From assembly GCF_014207135.1 (NCBI RefSeq), contig NZ_JACHCC010000001.1:124001-188000 (forward strand): a stretch of 64,000 bases of DNA, written 5' to 3'. A model generated the notes under the pieces. That model was not told the DNA's origin, ran no database searches, and worked only from the letters and a program-made list of their open reading frames with translations. This DNA comes from Pedobacter cryoconitis. Lineage in GTDB: Bacteria > Bacteroidota > Bacteroidia > Sphingobacteriales > Sphingobacteriaceae. This document shows, in pieces, positions 26,626 to 35,268 of the stretch. The stretch's first letter is position 1; every line of letters starts with the position of its first letter. A program made the translations under genes and the position numbers.

Positions 26626-27960
26626 ATGACAGCAGATTCAATTTCACGAAAGAACTTTATCAAGAATACGTCTATTCTACTTGTTGCAGGTACAAGTACG
26701 CTTACATCCATGGCAACAGCTGCGGATGCGGCAGAAAAGCCCAGATCTACAAACGCCGGTAAATCCTTCACCCTAAAGAATGTAAGGTTGGAAACAGGTT
26801 TTGAATATGAAGATGATGAAGTTAGTCGTACAAAAACGGAACTATTTACCATTGAAATCAATGATGGAAAAATAAAAGCTATTCTGCCCAACAAGCCAGG
26901 TGCAGATGCCATTGATGCTAAAGGATTGCTGATGCTCCCAGCTTTCAGGGATATGCATATTCACCTGGATAAAACTCACTATGGCTTACCCTGGAAAGCA
27001 AATCCCAGTAAGCGTAAAACAGTAAAGGACATGATTGCCTACGAGCAGCAAATTATCCCTGAACTACTAAAAACGTCTGTGCCCCGCGCTGAAAAGCTGA
27101 TTGAGTTGATGCAAAGTTATGGAACAAACTATGCAAGAAGCCACGTTAATATTGACCCTACCTCTGGACTTGAATCACTAAGGCATTTGGAAAGGGCTCT
27201 TGAAAACAAGAAAAATTCCTTCCAGGCAGAACTGGTTGTATTTCCTCAGCATGGTATTTATTATACAAAATCAGAACAGCTGATGAAAGAAGCTGCTAAA
27301 ATGGATATAGATTTCATTGGTGGGCTGGATCCTTACACCATAGATGGGGCTATAGAAAAACATATGGATTTTGTGGTTCAGCTTGCCTTAGATAATGACA
27401 AAGGTATTGATATACACCTTCATGAAGCTGGCGAGTCAGGGATGAAAACCATAAATTATTTGATTGACAAAGTGAATGAAAATCCGGTGTTAAAAGGGAA
27501 GACCTTTATAAGTCATGGCTTTGCACTTGCTCAACTGGATAAAGCTAAAACAGAGGAAATAGCTGAGAAACTTGCTAATGCCAGGGTGGGGGTCGCTTCT
27601 ACTGTTCCATTTGGCCGTACCATCATGCCAATCCCAACGCTTTATAAGTACGGTGTAGATGTGATGGCGGGCAATGACTGTATTATTGACTGGTGGAGTA
27701 CTTTTGGTAGCGGCAGCATTCTGCAAAAGACGAACCTTGCAGCTCAACTTTATGGATACCGTACAGAATTTGATCTTTCAAGAAGTCTGAGGCTGGCTAC
27801 TCATAATATTCTGCCACTAGATGACAAAGGAAAGCAAATTTGGCCAAAAGTTGATGATATTGCCGATTTGGTACTTGTTGACGCAAGTTGTTCGGCCGAG
27901 GCAGTTTCCAGGATATCACCGGTAAAATCATTGATCCATCGGGGAAATATAGTGTTTTAA
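26626..27960 (+). CDS. Exported amidohydrolase, cytosine-deaminase-like
   Basis: 444 residues. The first 35 residues look like an export signal (SRKNFIKNTSILLVAGTSTL, then an alanine-rich end), Tat-like although the twin arginine is Arg-Lys. The amidohydrolase barrel shows the HxH motif in FRDMHIHLDKTHYG (near residues 112-114), SHVNIDP, DIHLHEAG and ISHGFA. NDCIIDWWSTFGSGS near residue 348 parallels the CodA-type metal aspartate region. The substrate is probably an N-heterocycle, but isocytosine, creatinine-like or other targets cannot be told apart. It ends seven bases from the convergent aminopeptidase gene. Confidence 0.82.
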   Translation: MTADSISRKNFIKNTSILLVAGTSTLTSMATAADAAEKPRSTNAGKSFTLKNVRLETGFEYEDDEVSRTKTELFTIEINDGKIKAILPNKPGADAIDAKGLLMLPAFRDMHIHLDKTHYGLPWKANPSKRKTVKDMIAYEQQIIPELLKTSVPRAEKLIELMQSYGTNYARSHVNIDPTSGLESLRHLERALENKKNSFQAELVVFPQHGIYYTKSEQLMKEAAKMDIDFIGGLDPYTIDGAIEKHMDFVVQLALDNDKGIDIHLHEAGESGMKTINYLIDKVNENPVLKGKTFISHGFALAQLDKAKTEEIAEKLANARVGVASTVPFGRTIMPIPTLYKYGVDVMAGNDCIIDWWSTFGSGSILQKTNLAAQLYGYRTEFDLSRSLRLATHNILPLDDKGKQIWPKVDDIADLVLVDASCSAEAVSRISPVKSLIHRGNIVF

Positions 27961-27967
27961 GCATCGT

Positions 27968-28729
27968 TTATATTCCATTCGTTGCTGTCAGAATTATTGG
28001 TTTGTCGGATGTTATCAATATCGTGTGCTCATGCTGGGCTACAAACCCACCTTTATTACCTGTAAAAGCCCAGCCATCCGATGCTTTTTCAATAAATGCA
28101 GACCTGGTGGAGATAAATGTTTCAATAGCAACAACAGAATCCTTTCTGTACCGTCTGATTTTATCATAACGGTCGTAATAATTCATTATCCCATCAGGTT
28201 CTTCATGTAAACTTCGGCCAACTCCATGGCCACCTAAATCCCGGATAACAGTATATCCGGCTTTTTTGGCTTTGGTTTCTATCAGTTTTCCAGTATCAGA
28301 AATTCTTACTCCCCCGCTGATCTTGGAAATCGCCTCAAGTAATATTTCTTTTGAAGTATCTATCAAATGTTGTACACCCTGTATATCTTCTCCAATGAGA
28401 AATGAGCATCCGTTATCAGACCAAAAGCCATCTAATTCTGCGGATACATCTATGTTAATGATATCTCCATTTTTAAGAATGACTTTATCTGAAGGAATAC
28501 CATGAGCAAATTCTTTGTTGACGCTGATGCAGCTATAACCAGGGAAACCATAGGTTTCGAATGGGGCAGACTTTGCGCCAAGAGACTCCAATAGTTGTCT
28601 TCCGTATTCATCTATTTCTTTTGTGGACATGCCTATCTGGGTATATGTTCTCATTTTTTGTAAGGTAAGTGCAACAGCCTCACTTACGTTCTTTATGCCC
28701 TGCAGTTCTTCTTCCGTTTTTATAATCAT
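27968..28729 (-). CDS. map: Type I methionine aminopeptidase
   Basis: 253 residues. All expected active-site elements are present: the histidine in FAHGIP, the metal aspartates in NIDVSAELDGFWSD, the histidine in GGHGVGRSLHEEP, the glutamate in AIETF and the glutamate in AQHEHTI. It removes N-terminal methionine from nascent proteins. It is isolated from translation genes and lies in an accessory neighbourhood, so it may be a second copy rather than the housekeeping enzyme. A -7 box precedes it. Confidence 0.9.
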   Translation of the reverse strand: MIIKTEEELQGIKNVSEAVALTLQKMRTYTQIGMSTKEIDEYGRQLLESLGAKSAPFETYGFPGYSCISVNKEFAHGIPSDKVILKNGDIINIDVSAELDGFWSDNGCSFLIGEDIQGVQHLIDTSKEILLEAISKISGGVRISDTGKLIETKAKKAGYTVIRDLGGHGVGRSLHEEPDGIMNYYDRYDKIRRYRKDSVVAIETFISTRSAFIEKASDGWAFTGNKGGFVAQHEHTILITSDKPIILTATNGI

Positions 28730-28753
28730 AGATTAATTTCATTCAGCTTTATG

Positions 28754-28761
28754 CAAAGCTA
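28754..28761 (-). promoter_or_regulatory. -7 promoter element for map
   Basis: Read on the minus strand, the sequence is TAGCTTTG, matching TAnnTTTG, 24 bases before the ATG at 28729. No clear -33 box was seen. Confidence 0.45.
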
Positions 28762-28830
28762 GAGGTATTTAAACTGTGCCCATAGTAAATATTAGACATG
28801 GTATTATGCGCTGGTCAAAGACATTTCCCG

Positions 28831-28838
28831 TAAATTTG
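28831..28838 (+). promoter_or_regulatory. -7 promoter element directly before an AraC-family gene
   Basis: TAAATTTG lies only four bases before the ATG at 28843, so the mRNA is probably leaderless, as for the GlxA-type gene at 18423. Confidence 0.5.
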
Positions 28839-28842
28839 TGAT

Positions 28843-29694
28843 ATGCCAATAAATTATCTGAAGAAGATTCAATTAGGTGAATTTAATGAGGACGGTTATA
28901 GAATCAACCCTTCAAAAGAGGTCGGATCTGTTATCGAGGGATTTTATGTTTTCTCCAGAGATCCGAAAGATAAGTCACATCTTATTTTCAATGATGGGTT
29001 TCCAGTGCTTGTGTTTTTACAAAGTAGCGAAGATACAGTAGCGGTAATAGGGAAAAACGGTGCATCCGAAATTAAGGGTGTATGGGCAAGCGCGGGGGCA
29101 ATTAAAAATGTTTATGTAAAATACAATAGTAATACAGACCGGGTTTTTATAGTCCGTTTTTATCCAGGTGCTTTCTATCAGTTGTTTGGTTTAGATGCTC
29201 TGCATTTTAGATATCATCCAGTTACTCCATTTGAATCTATTGCTAATAACAATAACTTCAGTATAGAAGAATTTTTCGGATACAATTCTATTGAAGAAAA
29301 GACAGCATTTGTCGAAACATATGTCCAGAATTCTTTTAGGGGGGCAGACGCCTCTGAAATTTTACATAAAACGTTGGATTATATCCATAACACAAAAGGG
29401 AACAGCACTGTGCGAAATGTGACTAATGATGCTGGTGTAAACTACAAGTGGCTGGAAAGGAGTTTTGTAAAGAATATTGGGCTCTTGCCCAAAGAATACA
29501 TTCAGCTTCAGCGTTTTATTCATGCGTACGTTGAATTAGTAGGCAACGAGAATGTCGATCTGATGCGGATTGCAATATCAAATGGGTATTACGATTCAAA
29601 TCACTTTCTAAAAGATTTTAAAGCTTATACCGGAAAAACACCACTAGGATACCTGAAATTTCAATTACAGCCTGATCTTTATCAGATCAGTTGA
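28843..29694 (+). CDS. AraC-family transcriptional regulator (DUF6597-like sensor)
   Basis: 283 residues. The N-terminus (residues 15-150) resembles the DUF6597 sensor found in many Bacteroidota AraC proteins (IEGFYVFSRDPKDKSHLIFNDG and VRFYPGAFYQLFG). The C-terminal HTH includes VRNVTNDAGVNYKWLERSFVKNIGLLPKEYIQLQRF and MRIAISNGYYDSNHFLKDFKAYTGKTPLGYL. The target is not evident; it is convergent with an IclR-family gene and divergent from map. Confidence 0.85.
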   Translation: MPINYLKKIQLGEFNEDGYRINPSKEVGSVIEGFYVFSRDPKDKSHLIFNDGFPVLVFLQSSEDTVAVIGKNGASEIKGVWASAGAIKNVYVKYNSNTDRVFIVRFYPGAFYQLFGLDALHFRYHPVTPFESIANNNNFSIEEFFGYNSIEEKTAFVETYVQNSFRGADASEILHKTLDYIHNTKGNSTVRNVTNDAGVNYKWLERSFVKNIGLLPKEYIQLQRFIHAYVELVGNENVDLMRIAISNGYYDSNHFLKDFKAYTGKTPLGYLKFQLQPDLYQIS

Positions 29695-29738
29695 CACAGG
29701 TTGGTGTTAGTGATGATTCAACGATCTAGATGCTATTA

Positions 29739-30464
29739 TCAGGCCGGCAACTTTGTAGCATACTTGCCTTGTTCCTTCAATAGTTTGTCAATAATATTTA
29801 AAGATTTATTAAACTCCGGCTCCTTAAATCTATAAGAGGGCCCTGATACGCAAAGTACTGCTATAGGTTTGTTTTTAAAAAAAATCGGCAGGGCTACGCA
29901 ATTCAAATCGGGGTCATATGCTTGTATATCTAGTGCATACCCACTATTCTTTATGTCTTTTATTTCCTTTTCAAGTATTGATGGCTCCCCTGAATCGCTT
30001 GTTTTTACTATTGAATGTTGTAGATGTTCTGAATAGGCAAGGAAAGCTTTACCTATAGCGGTAGTAGCCATTTCATAATCTTTTCCCATGTTTAAGGTTA
30101 TTTTGACTGCTCTGTTAGGTTCGCATTTTAATTCATGCCTATAGTAAGAACCCATCTGTACGGCAAGGTAGGAAGATTCCTGGGTCATCTCAGTAATCTT
30201 CTCCAAAATAGGACGGAGTTCATGTTTAAGTTCAAAGACTGAAAAAGAAGGGGCATACAGGCATTCCAGTTTTGGTGTAATCCGATACCTTGGACTAATC
30301 TCATCCTGTTCGAGATAACCCAGTTGTTTAAGGCTATTGATAAAGCCGTAAACAGTGGTCTTCTCTAATTCAAGCGCTTTGGCCACGTCATTTACTCTTA
30401 CAAAATTGCCATTAGCTGCAATATACTCCAGAATCTGGAACGTTCTTTTAACAGATTGAATCAT
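29739..30464 (-). CDS. IclR-family transcriptional regulator
   Basis: About 241 residues. An N-terminal winged helix (TFQILEYIAANGNFVRVNDVAKALELEKTTVYGFINSLKQLGYLEQD) precedes the IclR effector domain (SYLAVQMGSYYRHELKC, TAIGKAFLAY and CVALPIFFKNKPIAVLCVSGPSYRF). I choose ATG at 30464, since the in-frame TTG at 30485 overlaps a -7 promoter box at 30483-30490. It is divergent from the aldo/keto reductase gene and probably regulates it and itself. Confidence 0.88.
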   Translation of the reverse strand: MIQSVKRTFQILEYIAANGNFVRVNDVAKALELEKTTVYGFINSLKQLGYLEQDEISPRYRITPKLECLYAPSFSVFELKHELRPILEKITEMTQESSYLAVQMGSYYRHELKCEPNRAVKITLNMGKDYEMATTAIGKAFLAYSEHLQHSIVKTSDSGEPSILEKEIKDIKNSGYALDIQAYDPDLNCVALPIFFKNKPIAVLCVSGPSYRFKEPEFNKSLNIIDKLLKEQGKYATKLPA

Positions 30465-30482
30465 AAATTCATTATTGATGAA

Positions 30483-30539
30483 CAAATTTACATTAAATTA
30501 TTTATTGTTATGTTAAAGTTCGGATATGATTTACATTTG
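30483..30539. promoter_or_regulatory. Divergent IclR / aldo-keto reductase promoter region
   Basis: On the minus strand TAAATTTG (30490-30483) faces the IclR gene; on the plus strand TACATTTG (30532-30539) faces the reductase gene. The two -7 boxes are 41 bases apart, so a regulator bound here would affect both genes. The boxes also decide the starts of both genes. Confidence 0.6.
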
Positions 30540-30558
30540 TCTCACTAGAAAAAAGAAA

Positions 30559-31512
30559 ATGATACAAAAAAGAAAATTGGGCTCATCTGATATTATGATT
30601 GCGCCTTTGGTATTTGGAACAAATGTTTTTGGTTGGACAACTAACAATGCAATGACCTTCAAATTGCTGGATGCCTTCACCGAGCAGGGCTTTAATACAA
30701 TTGATACTGCCGATGTATACTCAAAATGGGTTGATGGTCATGTCGGTGGAGAATCTGAGCTTGCAATTGGTAAGTGGCTAAAGCATTCAGGTAAAAGGGA
30801 ACAAATTATATTAGCGACTAAGGTAGGGGCAGAGATAGCCGATAATAAAAAAGGGCTGAGTAAAAAATATATCATTTCAGCAGCCGAAGCTTCATTAAGG
30901 CGACTTCAGACGGATTATATAGATCTTTATCAATCTCATTATGATGATATTGAAACACCTGCTACAGAGACTTTGGAAGCTTATGATATTTTGATAAAAG
31001 CAGGAAAGGTTCGTGCCATAGGAGCATCCAACTTTACGCCAGAGCGTCTTCTGGAATCTTTAAAAACGGCTAAAGCAAATAACCTCCCAATCTATCAGAC
31101 CTTTCAACCTGAATATAATCTGTATGACCGTAAAGACTTTGAGCAGCATATTCTACCTGTTGCATTAGAGAACGAGTTAAGTATTATCAGTTATTTTTCG
31201 TTGGCAAGTGGCTTTTTGACCGGTAAATACAGAAGTGAAACAGATTTGTTAAATAGTAAAAGGAGTGCTTTCGTGGGAAAATATCTTAACAGTAGAGGAT
31301 TTGGTATCTTGGATGCGCTTGACAAAGTGGCTGCTAAACACAATACTGTTCCGGGAACAATTGCAATCGCATGGGTGCTGGCTCAGCCGGCAATTACTGC
31401 TCCAATTGCCAGTGCAACTAATTTAGATCAATTGGAAGGGCTAATCGCTGCGGTCAGTATTAAATTGGATCAGGAAGATCTGTCTTTGCTTGAAACGGCA
31501 AGCCTAATCTAA
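30559..31512 (+). CDS. Aldo/keto reductase
   Basis: 317 residues from ATG at 30559. An in-frame ATG at 30526 is rejected because it lies upstream of the -7 box. The barrel shows the catalytic tetrad: Asp and Tyr in DTADVYSKW, Lys in LATKVGAE and His in YQSHYDD. IASATNLDQLEGL is the C-terminal cofactor segment. It resembles the NADP-dependent YajO/Tas-like branch (Kv-beta related). The substrate is unknown; control by the divergent IclR protein is likely. Confidence 0.9.
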   Translation: MIQKRKLGSSDIMIAPLVFGTNVFGWTTNNAMTFKLLDAFTEQGFNTIDTADVYSKWVDGHVGGESELAIGKWLKHSGKREQIILATKVGAEIADNKKGLSKKYIISAAEASLRRLQTDYIDLYQSHYDDIETPATETLEAYDILIKAGKVRAIGASNFTPERLLESLKTAKANNLPIYQTFQPEYNLYDRKDFEQHILPVALENELSIISYFSLASGFLTGKYRSETDLLNSKRSAFVGKYLNSRGFGILDALDKVAAKHNTVPGTIAIAWVLAQPAITAPIASATNLDQLEGLIAAVSIKLDQEDLSLLETASLI

Positions 31513-31592
31513 ATCATAATCAGCAAGGCATTCTGTTTTTTCATATTGTCCGGCTCTCACATTGATAAGCAAATATACATTACTTAATCTGC

Positions 31593-32243
31593 CTATTCTG
31601 ACCAGGGGGAGTGTAAAATACAATCGCAGAAATTTTTATGGTGGAAGTTGGGCAACATGAAGGCGCATACATCAGCTTTAATATTGCCGAAAGTAGTTTC
31701 TGTCTTATGTTCAAAGCCACCGAAAAACGTTGGAATGATTTTTTTCTTAAAACCATCCCTCGGAAAAGCTTTTATGATCTCCTCTCTGTGTCCGGGACTT
31801 AAATTCTCATAACCTTCACCCATTACATCCAATCCTACACCACTATACATGAGTGCTACTTCATTTTCTTTATGTTCTGCGATACCAATCGTTGTGTGCA
31901 GGGCAATAGTATCCCAGACTAACTGTAGTTTATCTTCTGCTATGCCATGACCTTTTAGGAAATTGCGCGCAGCATTTGCCCCATCTACTTCAAATCTAAG
32001 ATCTGGGCTACTGTAATGTGGGACAAGCCCGAGATCGTGGAATACAGAAGCCACATACAGTAGTTCCGAATCATGCGGCAAACTATTACGTTGTGCATTT
32101 AATGATGAAAACAGGAAAACACGCAGAGAGTGGTTGTAAATAAATTCAGTACCATGTTCCAATAAAAGTGCTGTGGCCTGCGTTGCAATTTTACTGTCCG
32201 GAATGGTAATGCCGGCTATTTTTTTATAATGATTTATTGACAT
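31593..32243 (-). CDS. HD-domain hydrolase (cyanamide hydratase-like)
   Basis: 216 residues. The HD motif His69-Asp70 (YVASVFHDLGLVPHY) is preceded by His38 (YNHSLRVF) and followed by His116 (IALHTTIGIAEHKENEVALMYSGVGLDVMG). The order and spacing recall cyanamide hydratase-like HD proteins rather than nucleotide phosphohydrolases of the RelA/SpoT type. It is probably a metal-dependent cytoplasmic enzyme of unknown substrate. A -7 box TACCTTTG lies 25 bases upstream of its start (minus strand, 32275-32268). Confidence 0.78.
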   Translation of the reverse strand: MSINHYKKIAGITIPDSKIATQATALLLEHGTEFIYNHSLRVFLFSSLNAQRNSLPHDSELLYVASVFHDLGLVPHYSSPDLRFEVDGANAARNFLKGHGIAEDKLQLVWDTIALHTTIGIAEHKENEVALMYSGVGLDVMGEGYENLSPGHREEIIKAFPRDGFKKKIIPTFFGGFEHKTETTFGNIKADVCAFMLPNFHHKNFCDCILHSPWSE

Positions 32244-32267
32244 AACTTCAAATTTTTTGATTCAATT

Positions 32268-32275
32268 CAAAGGTA
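32268..32275 (-). promoter_or_regulatory. -7 promoter element for the HD-domain gene
   Basis: Read on the minus strand, the sequence is TACCTTTG, matching TAnnTTTG, upstream of the ATG at 32243. Confidence 0.45.
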
Positions 32276-32343
32276 TGGTGATAGTGTGTCTATGGGAATA
32301 TCAATAGATACGTTTGACATGTCAAAATTTTCGGCATTTTTCT

Positions 32344-33240
32344 TTACATCCCAATGCTAATAAACTGGTTCCGATAATCGGCGGGAGATATTTTTGTATT
32401 CTTCTTAAAGAAATGGCTGAACTGCTCAGGGGTGCTGAAACTAAGCTGGCAGGCAATTTCCTTCACAGGGCTGGAACTAAATTGCAGGGATCTTTTGGCT
32501 TCGGCTACAATCTGTCCGTTAATAATCTCTTTTGCACTCTTGTGACTACATCGCCTGCAAAGTTCGCTTAACCGCCGGGCTGTAACGTTCAGCATCCGGG
32601 CATAATCACTTACCGCATGATAATTTTGATATTCGCTGCTAAGCAGTTCCATAAATTTACGGTATAACAGATAATCCTGACTGTCAAAGGTGCTTTCTTC
32701 TGTGATTTTTACATTAGCGAGCTTAATCATAATGATCTTCAGATAGGCTGCCATTGTATCGATATGATTAGTATATGGAGGTATGTTATATTCATTAAGC
32801 AAGGCTTTGAACAGAAAGTTGAGCTCATCCATTTCTGAACCGTTTAGCTGTAACCGTTGATTTGCAGCTGCATTATTAAATAGTACTGCCTTGCAGTTGC
32901 TTGCGCTCTTTGGGGTCTTCTCCCAAAAACAATCACCAAAAGAGACTATATAACCTGAGACCACTGAAGGAGTTTCAAATTGATAAACCTGACCTTTGGA
33001 AAGTAAAAAGACCTCATGCATCTTTATTTCAAAAGAATTATCATCTACAGTTAATATCCCTGTACCATTTTCTATAAATAGTATGCGATGATAACTAAGT
33101 CTGTTGGAAAACCCAGTATTGACAATCCGCTTCTCTAACCTCTCTATAGAAAATGAGTCGGTAACAGGTTGCTCTATCAGAATTTTTAATGCAGGTTTCA
33201 CCAGATTGAATTTTGTGTAAAGATAGAAGGTCTTGCCCAT
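32344..33240 (-). CDS. AraC-family transcriptional regulator
   Basis: 298 residues. The N-terminal cupin-like sensor (HRILFIENGTGILTVDDNSFEIKMHEVFLLSKGQVYQFETP) is followed by two HTH units (SDYARMLNVTARRLSELCRRC and VKEIACQLSFSTPEQFSHFFKKNTKISPADYR). Its ATG shares one base with the TAA of the Old Yellow Enzyme gene (TAATG), so the two are translationally coupled and very likely functionally linked. Confidence 0.88.
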   Translation of the reverse strand: MGKTFYLYTKFNLVKPALKILIEQPVTDSFSIERLEKRIVNTGFSNRLSYHRILFIENGTGILTVDDNSFEIKMHEVFLLSKGQVYQFETPSVVSGYIVSFGDCFWEKTPKSASNCKAVLFNNAAANQRLQLNGSEMDELNFLFKALLNEYNIPPYTNHIDTMAAYLKIIMIKLANVKITEESTFDSQDYLLYRKFMELLSSEYQNYHAVSDYARMLNVTARRLSELCRRCSHKSAKEIINGQIVAEAKRSLQFSSSPVKEIACQLSFSTPEQFSHFFKKNTKISPADYRNQFISIGM

Positions 33241-34316
33241 TAATAGGAAGGATAATCAATATAGCCTTTGTCTCCACCCTGGTAAAAGGTTTCTTCATCC
33301 CAATCTGCCAATGGGCTGTCATTTTTTATACGTTCTACCAAATCGGGGTTTGAAATGTATAGTTTACCAAAAGCTACTAAATTTACAAACTGGGTCTGCA
33401 AAATTTCTTCGGCAGTTTTTACAGTAAAACCACCAGCGATCATAATGATGTTTTTAAAGCGTTGTCTTGCGCTTCGTAGAAAATTTAGCGGAATTGAAGG
33501 TCTTCCATTTGTAATTGCGTTAGAAAAGTGGATGTATAAAATATCTAATTTCTGTAACTCTTCAAGAATATACTGGTGTGTTGCCAACTCTTCAGGATAA
33601 GATTTTAAATCGTAGATTTCACGAAAAGGCGAAAGCCTGATTCCTACTTTATTCTTTCCAGCCACAGCAACAACTTCTTGCATTATTTCAAGCAAGAACC
33701 GGGTTCTGTTGCCAATACTTCCCCCGTATTCATCTGTTCTGATGTTACTCAATGGATTTATAAACTGGTCAATCAGAAAACCATGTGCTGCATGAATTTC
33801 AACACCATCAAATCCTGCTTCCAATGCATTTATTGCTGCCTGTCTGAAGGCTTGTACCCAAAATGGAATTTCTTCAAGATCTATGGAAATGGGCATTGTC
33901 ATGGGTTGATGAGTATCATCAGGAATACGAATGGTTTCATTAACTTGTATTGCAGATGAAGATATCAAAGGTTCGTTGTTTTGTATTGCGGGATGCCCGA
34001 TACGACCTGCTTGTACTAGTTGGGCAAATATTTTTCCTCCCTCAGCGTGGACAGCTTCTACAACTTTTTTCCAGGCTGTTTTTTGTTCTTCATTGTATAT
34101 TCCCGGGGTATTCATATAGGCACCACCATTAGAAGAAATAGCAATATTATCCGAGATCAATAATCCGGCACCAGCTCTCTGCTGATAATAAGTAATCATA
34201 GAAGGGTGAGGTATTCCTTTTACTGCTCTGCGACGGTTCATAGGGGCCATTACAATCCTGTTGGAAAGAGAAATGTTTTCACTAATAAATGGCGTAACTA
34301 ATTTTTTCTGTGACAT
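33240..34316 (-). CDS. Old Yellow Enzyme family NADH:flavin oxidoreductase (alkene reductase)
   Basis: 358 residues from the ATG at 34316 (MSQKKLVTPFI). It is an FMN-binding TIM barrel with SNRIVMAPMNRRRA at the N-terminus, QLVQAGRIGH, and the substrate-binding pair in EIHAAHGFLIDQFINP. FGKLYISNPDLVERIKND completes the FMN site. Members reduce activated C=C bonds of enals, maleimides or nitro compounds with NAD(P)H. A longer in-frame start at 34412 is rejected because the -7 box TAATTTTG lies inside that extension. It is followed by its coupled AraC gene and is divergent from a second one. Confidence 0.92.
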   Translation of the reverse strand: MSQKKLVTPFISENISLSNRIVMAPMNRRRAVKGIPHPSMITYYQQRAGAGLLISDNIAISSNGGAYMNTPGIYNEEQKTAWKKVVEAVHAEGGKIFAQLVQAGRIGHPAIQNNEPLISSSAIQVNETIRIPDDTHQPMTMPISIDLEEIPFWVQAFRQAAINALEAGFDGVEIHAAHGFLIDQFINPLSNIRTDEYGGSIGNRTRFLLEIMQEVVAVAGKNKVGIRLSPFREIYDLKSYPEELATHQYILEELQKLDILYIHFSNAITNGRPSIPLNFLRSARQRFKNIIMIAGGFTVKTAEEILQTQFVNLVAFGKLYISNPDLVERIKNDSPLADWDEETFYQGGDKGYIDYPSY

Positions 34317-34330
34317 GTTATTTTTTTTAT

Positions 34331-34338
34331 CAAAATTA
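34331..34338 (-). promoter_or_regulatory. -7 promoter element for the Old Yellow Enzyme operon
   Basis: Read on the minus strand, TAATTTTG matches TAnnTTTG and lies 14 bases before the ATG at 34316. A CAAA 16 bases further upstream is a possible, slightly close -33 box. Confidence 0.5.
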
Positions 34339-34397
34339 GTATCCAGCAATACTCCAAAACAGGGATAAAGAGTGGTTTTTTTTGTACTTTTCGAGTA

Positions 34398-35255
34398 ATG
34401 AAAAGCAAACATCTACATAAACCTTTTGATATTTTTGTTTCGGATATGGAACACTGGAATGAGCGTCCGCTGATCTACCAGTTCTTCGAAATTGTACAGA
34501 TAATGGATGGAGAAGGTATCAGGATTGTAAATGAAAACAAATTTCCATACAGCAAAGGGAGTATTTTTTTATTTACACCCTTAGATTGCAGAGGTTTTGA
34601 AAGTAGGACAAACACACGTTATTGTTCTATCCGGTTTTCTGAAGTTTTTCTTGAACAATACAAAACCAAACAGGAAAAAGAGAAAGTAATACAATGGCTG
34701 AAACAGTTAGAAACTATCTTTACTTACCATAATCGCTTTGAGCAGGTATTGATTAAAGAGAGCAGAGATTGTGATATGATTACGGCGTTAATTGAAAATA
34801 TGCTGGTAGAATATGACAACAAGCCTTCTTATTATGATGAAAATTTACAGCATTTGGTGGTTCTTATTTTAAATATTATCTCCCGTAATGTTAACCCTCA
34901 GCAGATAACAGCTCACGCAAAAATGGATGAACCTCTGATTAATAAGATGCTGGTTTATCTGCATCAACATATTCATTGCCCGAAGAATTTAAGAATAAAG
35001 CATCTTGCAGAACAGTTTAACTTGTCTGCAAATTATATTGGTGAATATTTTAAAAATCTAACAGGAGATAGTTTGCATTGTTATCTGACTCAATATAAAA
35101 TGAATATCGTCGAACAGCGGTTAATCTATAGTGAACACACAATAGGGCAAATTGCCGATGATTTAGGCTTCTCTGATGAAAGTCATTTAAGCCGGCAATT
35201 CAAAAAACATAAAGGAATAACAGCAGTTGCCTACAGAAAGCAATTTAAGCAATAA
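34398..35255 (+). CDS. AraC-family transcriptional regulator
   Basis: 285 residues. The N-terminal sensor (FFEIVQIMDGEGIRIVNENKFPYSKGSIFLFTPLDC) is followed by the HTH pair (KHLAEQFNLSANYIGEYFKNLTGDSLHCYLTQYK and IGQIADDLGFSDESHLSRQFKKHKGITAVAYR). It is divergent from the Old Yellow Enzyme operon, sharing an 81-base intergenic region, so two AraC proteins flank that enzyme gene. It is convergent with the hydroxylase-family gene. Confidence 0.88.
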   Translation: MKSKHLHKPFDIFVSDMEHWNERPLIYQFFEIVQIMDGEGIRIVNENKFPYSKGSIFLFTPLDCRGFESRTNTRYCSIRFSEVFLEQYKTKQEKEKVIQWLKQLETIFTYHNRFEQVLIKESRDCDMITALIENMLVEYDNKPSYYDENLQHLVVLILNIISRNVNPQQITAHAKMDEPLINKMLVYLHQHIHCPKNLRIKHLAEQFNLSANYIGEYFKNLTGDSLHCYLTQYKMNIVEQRLIYSEHTIGQIADDLGFSDESHLSRQFKKHKGITAVAYRKQFKQ

Positions 35256-35268
35256 GTTGAAATCTTCA

